Positions 34,645 through 43,188 of a stretch of DNA of 64,000 nucleotides are shown here, one piece after another. A program made the position numbers and the translations under genes. The stretch is taken from assembly GCF_009363615.1 (NCBI RefSeq), contig NZ_CP045384.1:680501-744500 (forward strand), in the 5' to 3' direction. The notes under the pieces were generated by a model, which was not told where the DNA came from, did no database searches, and saw only the letters and a list, made by a program, of their open reading frames with translations. Positions within the stretch are counted from its first letter, which is position 1; every line of letters begins with the position of its first letter. Source of the DNA: Ruegeria sp. THAF33 (GTDB lineage Bacteria > Pseudomonadota > Alphaproteobacteria > Rhodobacterales > Rhodobacteraceae).

Positions 34645-35556
34645 ATGAAGAATGCTTTGATGCTTTCAGGGTTTATGACAGCCCTCTCCAGCCTTCCAGC
34701 CATGGCTCAGGAGCTTGAGATTATTGGCAAACCGGTTGACGGCGGTATGGGCTTTCAGCCGGCAGCCACCAGCCTTGCCACAGGAATTCAGCGTCTGGAC
34801 GGCATGATTCTGGTGATCATCACCGTCATCTGCCTGCTGGTTGCCGGCCTGCTGGTATATTGCATTGTGCGTTACAACGAACGCGTTAACCCGAAACCGG
34901 CACGTTTTTCGCACTACACCCCGGTTGAGATTGCCTGGACCCTTGGCCCCATCCTGATTCTGGTCTTCATCGGTGCGTTTTCGCTGCCGGTCCTGTTCAA
35001 ACAGCAGGAGATCCCGGAAGGCGATATCACCATCAAAGTCGTGGGCAACCAGTGGTATTGGACCTATGAATATGTTGATCACGATTTTGCCTTCGACAGC
35101 TACCTGCTGGGCCATCCGGCCACTCTGGACGAGGGCGCGCGCCCGGCTGACGCCGACGTGACCCCGTTTGTGCTTGACGATGCCATGCGCGCGAAGCTGG
35201 CAGATGCGGGTTACAGCGATGACGAATGGCTGCTGGCCACGGACACTGCCGTTGTTGTTCCGGTTGGCAAGGTTATCGTGATGCAGGTTACCGCATCTGA
35301 TGTGATTCACTCCTGGACCATCCCATCCTTCGGCGTAAAGCAGGATGGCGTGCCCGGGCGTCTGGCGGAACTATGGTTCGAGGCCGAGAAGGAAGGCATC
35401 TACTTCGGTCAGTGTTCGGAACTCTGCGGCAAAGACCACGCCTATATGCCAATCACCGTGAAAGTCGTCAGCCAGGAAGCGTATGACCAGTGGCTGCAAG
35501 GCGCGATCGAAGAATATGCCGGTTTGCCGCAAAGCTATCAGGTTGCATCGAACTGA
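34645..35556 (+). CDS. ctaC: Cytochrome c oxidase subunit II (aa3 type)
   Basis: 303 residues. Signal peptide (cleavage after AMAQ), two membrane helices (about 50-75 and 95-115) and a periplasmic cupredoxin domain with the CuA ligands in the block CSELCGKDHAYMP plus the earlier His in VIHSWTIPSFG. It accepts electrons from cytochrome c. The ATG at 34645 behind AGGACAG is chosen; the open frame starts at 34552 without a signal. Subunit I is not here. It heads the ctaC-ctaB-small ORF-ctaG-ctaE operon. Confidence 0.96.
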   Translation: MKNALMLSGFMTALSSLPAMAQELEIIGKPVDGGMGFQPAATSLATGIQRLDGMILVIITVICLLVAGLLVYCIVRYNERVNPKPARFSHYTPVEIAWTLGPILILVFIGAFSLPVLFKQQEIPEGDITIKVVGNQWYWTYEYVDHDFAFDSYLLGHPATLDEGARPADADVTPFVLDDAMRAKLADAGYSDDEWLLATDTAVVVPVGKVIVMQVTASDVIHSWTIPSFGVKQDGVPGRLAELWFEAEKEGIYFGQCSELCGKDHAYMPITVKVVSQEAYDQWLQGAIEEYAGLPQSYQVASN

Positions 35557-35644
35557 GCACACTGAGGGCGGGTTAAAGCCCGCCTGACACGAAATGCAGG
35601 CTGTGCGGGCTGACCGCGCAGCTTTCGCCCCAGAAGGACCCGAG

Positions 35645-36595
35645 ATGACCGACGCAAGCATCAATGCCAGCACAGCGACCGCCCACGCGGACGAGGCCAG
35701 CTTTGGCGATTACTTCGCCTTGCTGAAGCCACGCGTGATGTCTCTAGTCGTGTTTACGGCGCTGGTCGGTCTGCTGGCGGCCCCGGTTCCGGTCCACCCC
35801 TTCGTCGGGTTCTGCGCCATTCTGTTCATCGCCATCGGTGGCGGCGCATCCGGTGCGCTGAACATGTGGTGGGATGCGGATATCGACAAGGTGATGAAAC
35901 GCACCAAAGGTCGCCCGATCCCCTCCGGCAAGGTGGAAGAGGGTGAGGCGATGGCCATCGGCCTAACCCTGTCGGGCCTGTCGGTGATCATGCTGGGCCT
36001 TGCGACCAATTGGTTCGCGGGTGCGTTTCTGGGCTTCACAATTTTTTTCTATGTCGTTGTCTACACGATGTGGCTGAAGCGCTCAACGCCGCAGAACATC
36101 GTGATCGGTGGTGCGGCGGGCGCTTTCCCTCCGGTGATCGGCTGGGTGGCCGCAACAGGGTCCATGGCGGTTGAGCCGTGGCTGATGTTCGCCCTGACCT
36201 TCATGTGGACACCGCCGCATTTCTGGGCTCTGGCCCTGTTCATGCGCTCGGACTATGACGATGCGGGCGTGCCCATGCTGACTGTGACTCACGGCCGCCG
36301 TGCAACGCGTGTACACATTCTCGTCTATACGGCCCTGCTGGCGATACTGGCGGTGGGAACCGCATTCTCTGGCATCGGTGGTCCCATCTATCTGACCGTG
36401 GCTTTGGTGTTGAACGCGTTGTTCCTGCGCGGCGCCTGGCAAATTTCGCGTCGGACCGAGGATGACTCGGAGGCCGATAATTTCAAGGTCGAACGCAGCT
36501 TTTTCAAGCTTTCGCTGCTCTACCTCTTCCTGCATTTCGGCGCTATTCTGGCCGAAGCCTTGCTGAAACCCTATGGTTTGGGAGGATGGTCATGA
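35645..36595 (+). CDS. ctaB: Protoheme IX farnesyltransferase (heme O synthase)
   Basis: 316 residues, polytopic UbiA-family prenyltransferase that converts heme B to heme O for the oxidase. The Asp-rich substrate motif NMWWDADIDKVMKRT (about residue 80) and GRPIPSGK follow, with further motifs FMWTPPHFWALA and DYDDAGVPML. The ATG at 35645 has GAAGGACCCGAG before it. The stop overlaps the start of the following small gene (ATGA). Confidence 0.95.
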   Translation: MTDASINASTATAHADEASFGDYFALLKPRVMSLVVFTALVGLLAAPVPVHPFVGFCAILFIAIGGGASGALNMWWDADIDKVMKRTKGRPIPSGKVEEGEAMAIGLTLSGLSVIMLGLATNWFAGAFLGFTIFFYVVVYTMWLKRSTPQNIVIGGAAGAFPPVIGWVAATGSMAVEPWLMFALTFMWTPPHFWALALFMRSDYDDAGVPMLTVTHGRRATRVHILVYTALLAILAVGTAFSGIGGPIYLTVALVLNALFLRGAWQISRRTEDDSEADNFKVERSFFKLSLLYLFLHFGAILAEALLKPYGLGGWS

Positions 36596-36753
36596 GCCTG
36601 CGCAAAAGCCATGAACTGCATCAGCGACGGTTCAGCCGCAATCTGGGCGTTGGACTGACACTGGTTGCCTTTATCGTGATCATTTTTGGCCTGACGATCG
36701 TCAAGGTCTCGGGCACTGATTTCAATATGGCCACACAGGAGGTCCAGAACTGA
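36592..36753 (+). CDS. Small single-helix protein of the cytochrome oxidase operon (CoxF-like)
   Basis: 53 residues, too short for most gene finders. It begins with a basic segment (MSLRKSHELHQRRFSRN), has one membrane helix (LGVGLTLVAFIVIIFGLTIV) and ends in a short polar tail. The ATG overlaps the ctaB stop (ATGA) behind GGGAGGATGGTC, and its own stop overlaps the ctaG start (TGATG), so it is tightly coupled on both sides. A small membrane protein at this place is usual in alphaproteobacterial oxidase operons; its function in assembly is not settled. Confidence 0.85.
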   Translation: MSLRKSHELHQRRFSRNLGVGLTLVAFIVIIFGLTIVKVSGTDFNMATQEVQN

Positions 36754-37328
36754 TGGCTTTGTCTGGTCCACAGAAAACGGTCGCTCAAACCGTAGGTGTG
36801 GTTGTCCTGATGGGAAGCCTGGCCTGGGCGGCGGTACCATTCTACGACTGGTTCTGCCGCGTGACCGGATTTGGCGGTACAACCGGTGTGGCCGAAGCCG
36901 CCCCCGAAGACATTCTGGACCGCACGGTCACCGTACGGTTTGATGCGTCCAAGGCCAAAAACATGGCCTGGGAATTCAAACCGGTCGTTCGCGAGATGGA
37001 AGTGCGCATCGGCGAGACCGGGCTGGCTTTCTATGAGGCCTACAACCCAACGGATCGTCCAATAGCGGGTCAGGCCTCATACAATGTGGCACCCTATTCG
37101 GCAGGCGGGTATTTTCAAAAAATTGCCTGTTTCTGCTTTGAAGAGCAGGTGCTGCAACCTGGCGAGCGGGTAGAGATGCCGGTGACCTTCTTCGTCGATC
37201 CTGAAATGGTCGAAGATCTTGAAGCAAAGTATGTTCATACGATCACGCTGTCGTATACATTCTACGAAATTGACCTGCCAGAGGGCTATGCCGCCCTTGA
37301 AGCGCAGGCAGAAACAAACACGAACTAA
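36753..37328 (+). CDS. ctaG: Cytochrome c oxidase copper chaperone CtaG (Cox11)
   Basis: 191 residues. One N-terminal membrane helix (about 10-30) and a periplasmic immunoglobulin-like domain with the copper-binding CFCFEEQ motif preceded by FQKIA. It delivers copper to the CuB site of subunit I. The ATG shares two bases with the stop of the upstream small gene. ctaE follows 22 bases later. Confidence 0.95.
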   Translation: MALSGPQKTVAQTVGVVVLMGSLAWAAVPFYDWFCRVTGFGGTTGVAEAAPEDILDRTVTVRFDASKAKNMAWEFKPVVREMEVRIGETGLAFYEAYNPTDRPIAGQASYNVAPYSAGGYFQKIACFCFEEQVLQPGERVEMPVTFFVDPEMVEDLEAKYVHTITLSYTFYEIDLPEGYAALEAQAETNTN

Positions 37329-37350
37329 CGCCTGTAGGTGAGGGACGCTG

Positions 37351-38166
37351 ATGGCACACGCTAAAAACCATGATTATCACATTCTGGCCCCGTCGATCTG
37401 GCCTCTGATCGGAGCTGTCGGCGGCTTTGTGATGTTGTTCGGAGCCGTCCTTTGGATGCACGGATTGACCCCGTGGATGTTCTGGGCCGGTCTGGTCGCA
37501 GTTCTTTACACCATGTTCGCATGGTGGTCCGAAGTTGTTGTCGAAAGCCGCCAGGGGGATCACACCCCTGTCGTTCGCATCGGTCTGCGTTACGGTTTCA
37601 TCCTGTTCGTCATGTCCGAGGTGATGTTCTTCTTTGCCTGGTTCTGGTCGTTCTTCAAACATCGCATGTACCCGATGTACGACTATGCCGGCACCGAATA
37701 CATCCAGCCGGACATCCACGCGGTTGACCCGTTCCACCTGCCGCTGATCAACACTCTGGTTCTGCTGCTGTCAGGCTGTGCTATTACGTGGGCGCACCAC
37801 GCGCTGGTGCATGACAACGACCGCAAAGCGCTGATCAACGGCCTGGCCATCGGTATCGTTCTGGGCATTGCCTTTACCGGTTTGCAGGCGTTCGAGTATT
37901 ACGAGCTGCTGGCCCATGAAGGCTGGAAATTTGGCGATGATCAGTTCTATTCGAACTTCTTCATGGCGACCGGTTTCCATGGATTCCACGTCATCATCGG
38001 CACCATCTTCCTGTCGGTCTGCCTGATCCGGGCCCTCAAAGGCGACTTCACACCGGAAAAGCATGTCGGGTTCGAAGCGGCGGCCTGGTACTGGCACTTC
38101 GTTGACGTTGTCTGGCTGTTCCTGTTTTTCGCGGTCTACATCTGGGGACAGGCCCCGCTGATGTAA
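37351..38166 (+). CDS. ctaE: Cytochrome c oxidase subunit III
   Basis: 271 residues with seven membrane helices, the normal subunit III fold. Characteristic blocks: [13 protein letters not shown] at the start, [31 protein letters not shown] and the end [14 protein letters not shown]. It stabilises subunit I and proton uptake. It ends the ctaC-ctaE operon; a terminator follows. Confidence 0.97.
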   Translation: MAHAKNHDYHILAPSIWPLIGAVGGFVMLFGAVLWMHGLTPWMFWAGLVAVLYTMFAWWSEVVVESRQGDHTPVVRIGLRYGFILFVMSEVMFFFAWFWSFFKHRMYPMYDYAGTEYIQPDIHAVDPFHLPLINTLVLLLSGCAITWAHHALVHDNDRKALINGLAIGIVLGIAFTGLQAFEYYELLAHEGWKFGDDQFYSNFFMATGFHGFHVIIGTIFLSVCLIRALKGDFTPEKHVGFEAAAWYWHFVDVVWLFLFFAVYIWGQAPLM

Positions 38167-38190
38167 GCCCGATCAGCTGATCAAATTGCA

Positions 38191-38217
38191 AAAGCCGCCC
38201 TTGGGGGGCGGCTTTTT
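38191..38217 (+). terminator. Rho-independent terminator after ctaE
   Basis: AAGCCGCCC/GGGCGGCTT, a 9-bp stem with a short loop, followed by TTT. It begins 25 bases after the ctaE stop and separates it from surf1. Confidence 0.85.
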
Positions 38218-38323
38218 CTCTGTTCCGGGCGCAAGATTGCGCCCCATACAATTGCGTGGTTGCAATTTGGCCCACACGCCCCTTAACAAGACGCCGGTTC
38301 CTGAAACGAGGTTCGACCCTGCC

Positions 38324-39001
38324 ATGCGCCGCATTCTGTTCCTGCTGATCTTCGGCCTCGCCGGTTTGGGCGTTCTGCTGTCGCTGGGGATCTGGCAGAC
38401 GCAGCGTCTGGCCTGGAAACAGGAGCTGTTGGCAGAGATCGAAAACCGCATTTCAGCCGACCCCATCGCCTTGCCCAGGCAGGTTTCAGAGGACACCGAC
38501 AAATACCTTCCGGTAACGGTTTCGGGTGAGATGGAACCAGGCGAAATCCATGTGCTTGTTTCGGTCAAACAGGTCGGGGCAGGGTATCGCATCATCCAAT
38601 CGTTCAGCACCGAGGACCGCACAATTCTGGTCGATCGGGGGTTTGTGCCGACAACGGCAAAACAGGCGCCGCGTCTGACCGGTCCGATGGAGATCAGCGG
38701 CAACCTGCACTGGCCAGATGAGGTCGACAGCTATACGCCCGAGCCCGATATTGACGACAACATCTGGTTTGCCCGGGACGTGCCCAATCTGGCCGCCGCT
38801 TTGGGGGCCGAGCCGGTGTTGCTGATCGCGCGGTCTCAGACCGACCCGAACGTGATGCCTTTGCCGGTGGATACGGCGGGGATTCCAAACGATCACCTGC
38901 AATATGCAATCACCTGGTTTGGCTTGGCTCTGGTCTGGGCTGTGATGACCGGTTATTTCCTGTGGCGCAATCGCGCCCCTTCTGAGAGTGAAGAGCAATG
39001 A
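38324..39001 (+). CDS. SURF1 family oxidase assembly protein
   Basis: 225 residues, two membrane helices at the ends (about 4-22 and 195-213) with a periplasmic domain between, the SURF1 topology. SURF1 supports heme a insertion into oxidase subunit I. The block RTILVDRGFVPTTAKQAPRL and the final LQYAITWFGLALVW are typical. The ATG at 38324 gives the membrane-start MRRILFLL; the frame is open to 38186 through the ctaE terminator and is rejected there. The stop overlaps the thrC start by 4 bases. Confidence 0.9.
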   Translation: MRRILFLLIFGLAGLGVLLSLGIWQTQRLAWKQELLAEIENRISADPIALPRQVSEDTDKYLPVTVSGEMEPGEIHVLVSVKQVGAGYRIIQSFSTEDRTILVDRGFVPTTAKQAPRLTGPMEISGNLHWPDEVDSYTPEPDIDDNIWFARDVPNLAAALGAEPVLLIARSQTDPNVMPLPVDTAGIPNDHLQYAITWFGLALVWAVMTGYFLWRNRAPSESEEQ

Positions 39002-40386
39002 AATACATCTCGACCCGTGGCCAAGCGCCAGAACTGACCTTTGAAGAGGCGATGCTGACCGGATTGGCCCGCGATGGGGGGCTTTATCTGCCCGCCGAGA
39101 TCCCTGTGATGAGCCATGACGAGATCGCGGCGCTTGCTGGTCTGCCCTATGAAGACATCGCATTCCGTGTGATGTGGCCCTATGTCAGCAGCTCCTTTGC
39201 CGAGGATGAGTTCAAGCAGATCATTGCCCGCGCTTATGAAGGGTTCGGTCATGACGCCCGCGCGCCATTGAAGCAGTTGAACGAGAACCATTTTCTACTG
39301 GAACTGTTCCATGGGCCCACGCTGGCGTTCAAGGACTTTGCCATGCAGTTGATCGGCCAGCTGTTCCAGGTGGCCCTGAAACGGCGCAATGATCGCGTGA
39401 CCATCGTCGGCGCGACCAGCGGTGACACCGGCTCGGCCGCGATCGAGGCCTTCCGGGGGCTGGATGCCGTGGATGTATTCATCCTGTTCCCGCATGGCCG
39501 CGTGTCCGAGGTGCAGCGCCGCCAGATGACCACGCCTGCGGACAGCAATGTTCATGCTCTGGCCGTGGATGGCGATTTCGATGATTGTCAGGCTGCGCTG
39601 AAGGACATGTTCAACGATTTCGACTTCCGCGACGGGGTCAAGCTGGCGGGTGTGAACTCGATCAACTTCGCCCGGGTGCTGGCGCAGATCGTCTATTACT
39701 TCTCGGCCGCCGTCAGCCTCGGCGCGCCGCACCGCAAGGTCAGCTTCACCGTGCCGACCGGCAATTTCGGCGACATCTTCGCGGGCTATCTGGCCAAGCG
39801 CATGGGCTTGCCCATCGACCGTCTGGTCGTTGCAACCAACCAGAACGACATCCTACACCGGTGTCTGTCGGGTGAGGGGTATTTCAAGGGCGACACCATC
39901 CCCTCGATCAGCCCGTCGATGGACATTCAGGTCAGCTCGAATTTTGAGCGTGCGTTGTATTACGCCTATGGCGAGGACGGCGGTGCCGTGGCGCAGTTGA
40001 TGGATGAGCTCAAGTTCGGCGGCTTCAACGTCAGCCAGGGCGCGATGGAAGCGCTGCGCGAGACTTTCGACTCGGGCAGGGTGTCCGAGGAGGAAACGCT
40101 GGCGACGATCAGGCATACGCTTGCCCACAGCGCGGAACTGGTCTGCCCCCACACTGCGGTCGGGATCAAGGTCGGCGAAGACCACCGTGCCACCGATACC
40201 CCGATGATCACCTTGGCCACTGCGCATCCCGCCAAGTTCCCTGCGGCGGTCGAGAAGGCGAGCGACGTGCATCCGCCTCTTCCATCCCGCATGTCTGATC
40301 TGTATGAACGTCCGGAACGGGTGACCCGGATCGCCAACGATCTGGGCGCCATCGAGGATCATATCAAAGGGCACATCGCCGAGTGA
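38998..40386 (+). CDS. thrC: Threonine synthase
   Basis: 462 residues. PLP-dependent conversion of O-phosphohomoserine to threonine. The N-terminus MKYISTRGQAPELTFEEAMLTGLARDGGLYLP (shortened block) and the PLP-lysine motif LAFKDFAMQL are clear, as are GATSGDTGSAA and TVPTGNFGDIFAGYLAK. The ATG overlaps the surf1 stop. This surf1-thrC-M16 order is conserved in Rhodobacteraceae and has no obvious metabolic logic beyond co-transcription. Confidence 0.96.
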   Translation: MKYISTRGQAPELTFEEAMLTGLARDGGLYLPAEIPVMSHDEIAALAGLPYEDIAFRVMWPYVSSSFAEDEFKQIIARAYEGFGHDARAPLKQLNENHFLLELFHGPTLAFKDFAMQLIGQLFQVALKRRNDRVTIVGATSGDTGSAAIEAFRGLDAVDVFILFPHGRVSEVQRRQMTTPADSNVHALAVDGDFDDCQAALKDMFNDFDFRDGVKLAGVNSINFARVLAQIVYYFSAAVSLGAPHRKVSFTVPTGNFGDIFAGYLAKRMGLPIDRLVVATNQNDILHRCLSGEGYFKGDTIPSISPSMDIQVSSNFERALYYAYGEDGGAVAQLMDELKFGGFNVSQGAMEALRETFDSGRVSEEETLATIRHTLAHSAELVCPHTAVGIKVGEDHRATDTPMITLATAHPAKFPAAVEKASDVHPPLPSRMSDLYERPERVTRIANDLGAIEDHIKGHIAE

Positions 40387-41645
40387 CTGTCAGACAAGAC
40401 CAACTGAAGAACGGCTTTCGTATCGTCAGTGAACACATGCCGGGGCTGCAATCTGCGGCCATCGGCATCTGGGTAACCGCCGGTGGGCGGCATGAGCGGA
40501 TCGAACAGAACGGCATCGCGCATTTCCTTGAGCATATGGCGTTCAAGGGAACCGAGCGACGTTCGGCGCTGCAAATCGCCGAGGCGATCGAGGATGTGGG
40601 CGGGTATATCAACGCCTATACCTCGCGCGAGGTAACGGCCTATTACGCGCGCGTTCTGAAGGACGACGTGGCGCTGGCGATGGACGTGATCGGCGATATC
40701 GTTCTGAACCCGGTTTTCGATCCGCGCGAAATCGAGGTTGAGCGCGGCGTGATCCTTCAGGAGATCGGCCAGGCCTATGACACGCCGGACGATGTGATCT
40801 TTGACTGGTTGCAGGAGCAGAGCTATCACGACCAGCCTTTGGGCCGCACCATTCTGGGACCATCCGAGCGGGTCAGTGCGTTCTCGCGCGAGGATCTGTC
40901 GGGGTTCGTGGCCGAGCATTATGGCCCCGATCAGATGATCCTGTCCGCTGCCGGTGCCGTGGATCACGATCAGCTGATGAAAATGGCCGAAGAGATGTTC
41001 GGTCATCTGCAACCACGCACCGGGCTGATCGCCGAGCCTGCGCGTTTTACCGGTGGTGAAGCGCGGCAGGAAAAAGTGCTGGAGCAGGCCCATTTCGCAC
41101 TTGCGCTGGAAAGCCCGGGCTATCGCGACGATGCGATCTATACGGCGCAGATCTATTCCACCGCTTTGGGTGGCGGCATGTCTTCGCGGTTGTTCCAGGA
41201 GGTGCGCGAGTCGCGCGGGCTGTGCTATACGATCTTTGCCCAGACCGGTGCCTATGCCGATACCGGTACGACGACGATCTACGCCGGTACCTCGGCAGAA
41301 CAGGTGGCAGAGCTTGCCACCATCACCATCGACGAAATGAAGCGCGCGGCAGAGGACATGACCACGGAAGAGGTTGCCCGTGCCCGTGCGCAGATGAAAG
41401 CCGGGATGTTGATGGGGCTGGAAAGCCCGTCAAACCGGGCCGAACGCTTGGCGCGGCTGGTTCAGATCTGGGGGCGGGTCCCGTCTCTGGAAGATACGGT
41501 GGCCCGGATTGATGCGGTCAGCACCGAAGATGTGCGCGTATTTGCCGAGCAGATGGCCGTAAACGCACCTGCCGCTTTGGCGCTGTACGGGCCGGTTTCG
41601 GGGGCGCCGACATTGGCCGAACTACAGGAGAGGCGGGCGGCGTGA
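40383..41645 (+). CDS. M16 family zinc peptidase (processing-peptidase-like)
   Basis: 420 residues. The inverted zinc motif HFLEH (in IAHFLEHMAFKGT) with the downstream Glu of the EVERGVILQEI block marks an active M16 peptidase, close in style to the mitochondrial processing peptidase beta subunit; the Gly-rich loop LGGGMSSRLFQEVRE is also present. There is no signal peptide, so it is probably cytoplasmic. It starts with GTG overlapping the thrC stop (GTGA). Substrates are unknown. Confidence 0.92.
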   Translation: MTVRQDQLKNGFRIVSEHMPGLQSAAIGIWVTAGGRHERIEQNGIAHFLEHMAFKGTERRSALQIAEAIEDVGGYINAYTSREVTAYYARVLKDDVALAMDVIGDIVLNPVFDPREIEVERGVILQEIGQAYDTPDDVIFDWLQEQSYHDQPLGRTILGPSERVSAFSREDLSGFVAEHYGPDQMILSAAGAVDHDQLMKMAEEMFGHLQPRTGLIAEPARFTGGEARQEKVLEQAHFALALESPGYRDDAIYTAQIYSTALGGGMSSRLFQEVRESRGLCYTIFAQTGAYADTGTTTIYAGTSAEQVAELATITIDEMKRAAEDMTTEEVARARAQMKAGMLMGLESPSNRAERLARLVQIWGRVPSLEDTVARIDAVSTEDVRVFAEQMAVNAPAALALYGPVSGAPTLAELQERRAA

Positions 41646-42229
41646 TGCTGTTGGGCAGACGCAAGCTGAAACTCGAGACTGCGCGGCTCAGCCTGCGCCC
41701 GCCAGTACATTCGGACTTCAACGATTGGGCTGCGTTGCGGCGCGCCTCGAAAGACTATCTGACACCTTGGGAACCGATCTGGGCCAAGGACCACCTGAGC
41801 CGCAAATCCTTTACAAACCGTGTGTATTGGGCACAACGTTCTGTAGCGGCCGGGACGGCAATCCCGCTTTTTCTGTTTCGCCGCGAGGATGACGTGTTGG
41901 TTGGGGCCATCACGCTGGACAACATTCGGCGCGGTCCCGCGCAGGCGGGCACATTGGGGTACTGGACCGGTCAGGCTTTTGCCCGACAAGGGTATATGCG
42001 TGAAGCCATCGGCGCGATGGTTCACCATGCCTTTACCCGTTTGGACCTGAGCCGGATTGAAGCCGCCTGCCTGCCGGAAAACCGGGCGTCGCGCGGGTTG
42101 CTGGAAAGTTCGGCCTTCAAGTACGAGGGCGTGGCGCAGTCGTATTTGCAAATCAACGGGCGGTGGCGGACGCATGTTCTGTATGCCAGCCTGCGGTCTG
42201 ACCGACGCGGAAAGACCGACGCGGGATAG
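41642..42229 (+). CDS. GNAT acetyltransferase (RimJ-like)
   Basis: 195 residues. GNAT fold of the RimJ/RimL type: LETARLSLRPPVHSD at the start, the acetyl-CoA segment LGYWTGQAFARQGYMREAI and the later LSRIEAACLPENRASRGLLE. It probably acetylates a protein N-terminus; the target is unknown. The GTG at 41642 overlaps the M16 stop and has AGAGG 8 bases upstream; the ATG at 41645 in frame is an alternative. It ends the thrC-M16-GNAT run. Confidence 0.85.
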   Translation: MMLLGRRKLKLETARLSLRPPVHSDFNDWAALRRASKDYLTPWEPIWAKDHLSRKSFTNRVYWAQRSVAAGTAIPLFLFRREDDVLVGAITLDNIRRGPAQAGTLGYWTGQAFARQGYMREAIGAMVHHAFTRLDLSRIEAACLPENRASRGLLESSAFKYEGVAQSYLQINGRWRTHVLYASLRSDRRGKTDAG

Positions 42230-42289
42230 GGGGCGCTGCCCCCGTCGCGGCAAGCCGCGCCTCCCCCGGGATATTTGGGGCCAGATGAA
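42229..42289. repeat. REP-like GC-rich repeat element
   Basis: Starts in the stop codon of the GNAT gene: GGGGGC-GCT-GCCCCC hairpin (42229-42243), then CGCGGC-AA-GCCGCG (42246-42259), then CTCCCCCGGGATATTTGGGG and CCAGATGAA. I recall near-identical CCCCGGGATATTT...AGATGAA elements between genes in many Rhodobacteraceae genomes, so I read this as one copy of a dispersed repeat. No second copy is evident in the window. Confidence 0.55.
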
Positions 42290-42331
42290 CAAGGGGCATG
42301 ACTTGTCGTCGTTCTGCGCTACACTCGGGGT

Positions 42332-43150
42332 ATGCGCTGGTTGATTGCGGCATTGATGGTGATTTCGGGCGGGGCCGCTGCGCAGGAGCGTCGGCCAAGT
42401 CACTGTGTCGCCATTGCCGATGCGGCGCCCGGAATCGAGTATCTGCACAGGGCGGCCTGGCAGGATCCGGTGCCGGAATTCTCGGTACGGATCAGCTATA
42501 TCGCGCATGCCTCTTTCATGATCCAGACCCGTGGCGGGCTGAATGCGGTGACGGATTTTACCGGATTTATCGGCAGCGCGAACCTGATCCCCGACGTGGT
42601 GACGATGAACCATGCCCACGGCACGCATTGGACGGCGCATCCCGACCCGGCCATTCCGCATGTTCTTCCGGGGTGGGGAGAGTTCGGGAAAGGTATCGAA
42701 CATCATCTGGATCTGGGGGAGATGCTGGTGCGCAATGTCTCGACCGATATCCGGTCTGTTTATGGTGGGGTCGAAGAACGCGGCAATTCAATTTTTGTGT
42801 TCGAGGTTGAGGGGTTGTGCATAGGTCATCTGGGACATTTGCATCATGTCCCTTCGGATGAGCAGTTTGCCGCGCTCGGGCGGTTGGATGTTGTCATGGC
42901 CGCCGTTGATGGCGGGACCACCATGCCTCTGCCCGAGATGATTGCGGTTCTGAAACGGCTGAAAAGTTCTGTCATCATTCCGATGCACTGGTTCTCGCAG
43001 TTTTCGCTGGATCGCTTCCTGGTGGATATCAGGGATACATTTCCGGTTGAGCGCGACGGGGTGTCGGAGATCACCGTGTCGTTGCGGAACCTTCCGGACC
43101 GACCCACGGTTGTGGTGCTTGAGCCGCGCTATCTGATTGATCTTGAATAA
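42332..43150 (+). CDS. Secreted metallo-beta-lactamase-fold protein
   Basis: 272 residues. Signal peptide (cleavage after GGAAAQ), then an MBL-type domain: YIAHASFMIQT, DVVTMNHAHGTHWT, CIGHLGHLHHVPSD, DVVMAAVDGG and SVIIPMHWFSQF. The canonical HxHxDH metal motif is altered to HAHGTH, with Thr in place of the Asp ligand, while the later His ligands are kept. It resembles the UlaG/RomA-like L-ascorbate-lactonase branch. Substrate unknown. It lies alone between a repeat element and a flavoprotein gene 38 bases downstream. Confidence 0.72.
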   Translation: MRWLIAALMVISGGAAAQERRPSHCVAIADAAPGIEYLHRAAWQDPVPEFSVRISYIAHASFMIQTRGGLNAVTDFTGFIGSANLIPDVVTMNHAHGTHWTAHPDPAIPHVLPGWGEFGKGIEHHLDLGEMLVRNVSTDIRSVYGGVEERGNSIFVFEVEGLCIGHLGHLHHVPSDEQFAALGRLDVVMAAVDGGTTMPLPEMIAVLKRLKSSVIIPMHWFSQFSLDRFLVDIRDTFPVERDGVSEITVSLRNLPDRPTVVVLEPRYLIDLE

Positions 43151-43188
43151 GGCTTGCGGCAACCGCATCGCTTGGGCATTGAAGGCGT

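Noticed and set aside
41462..42706. 414-residue minus-strand frame across M16, GNAT and MBL genes
   Set aside because: Overlaps three well-supported plus-strand genes and a GC-rich repeat; Arg/Pro/Gln-rich shadow.
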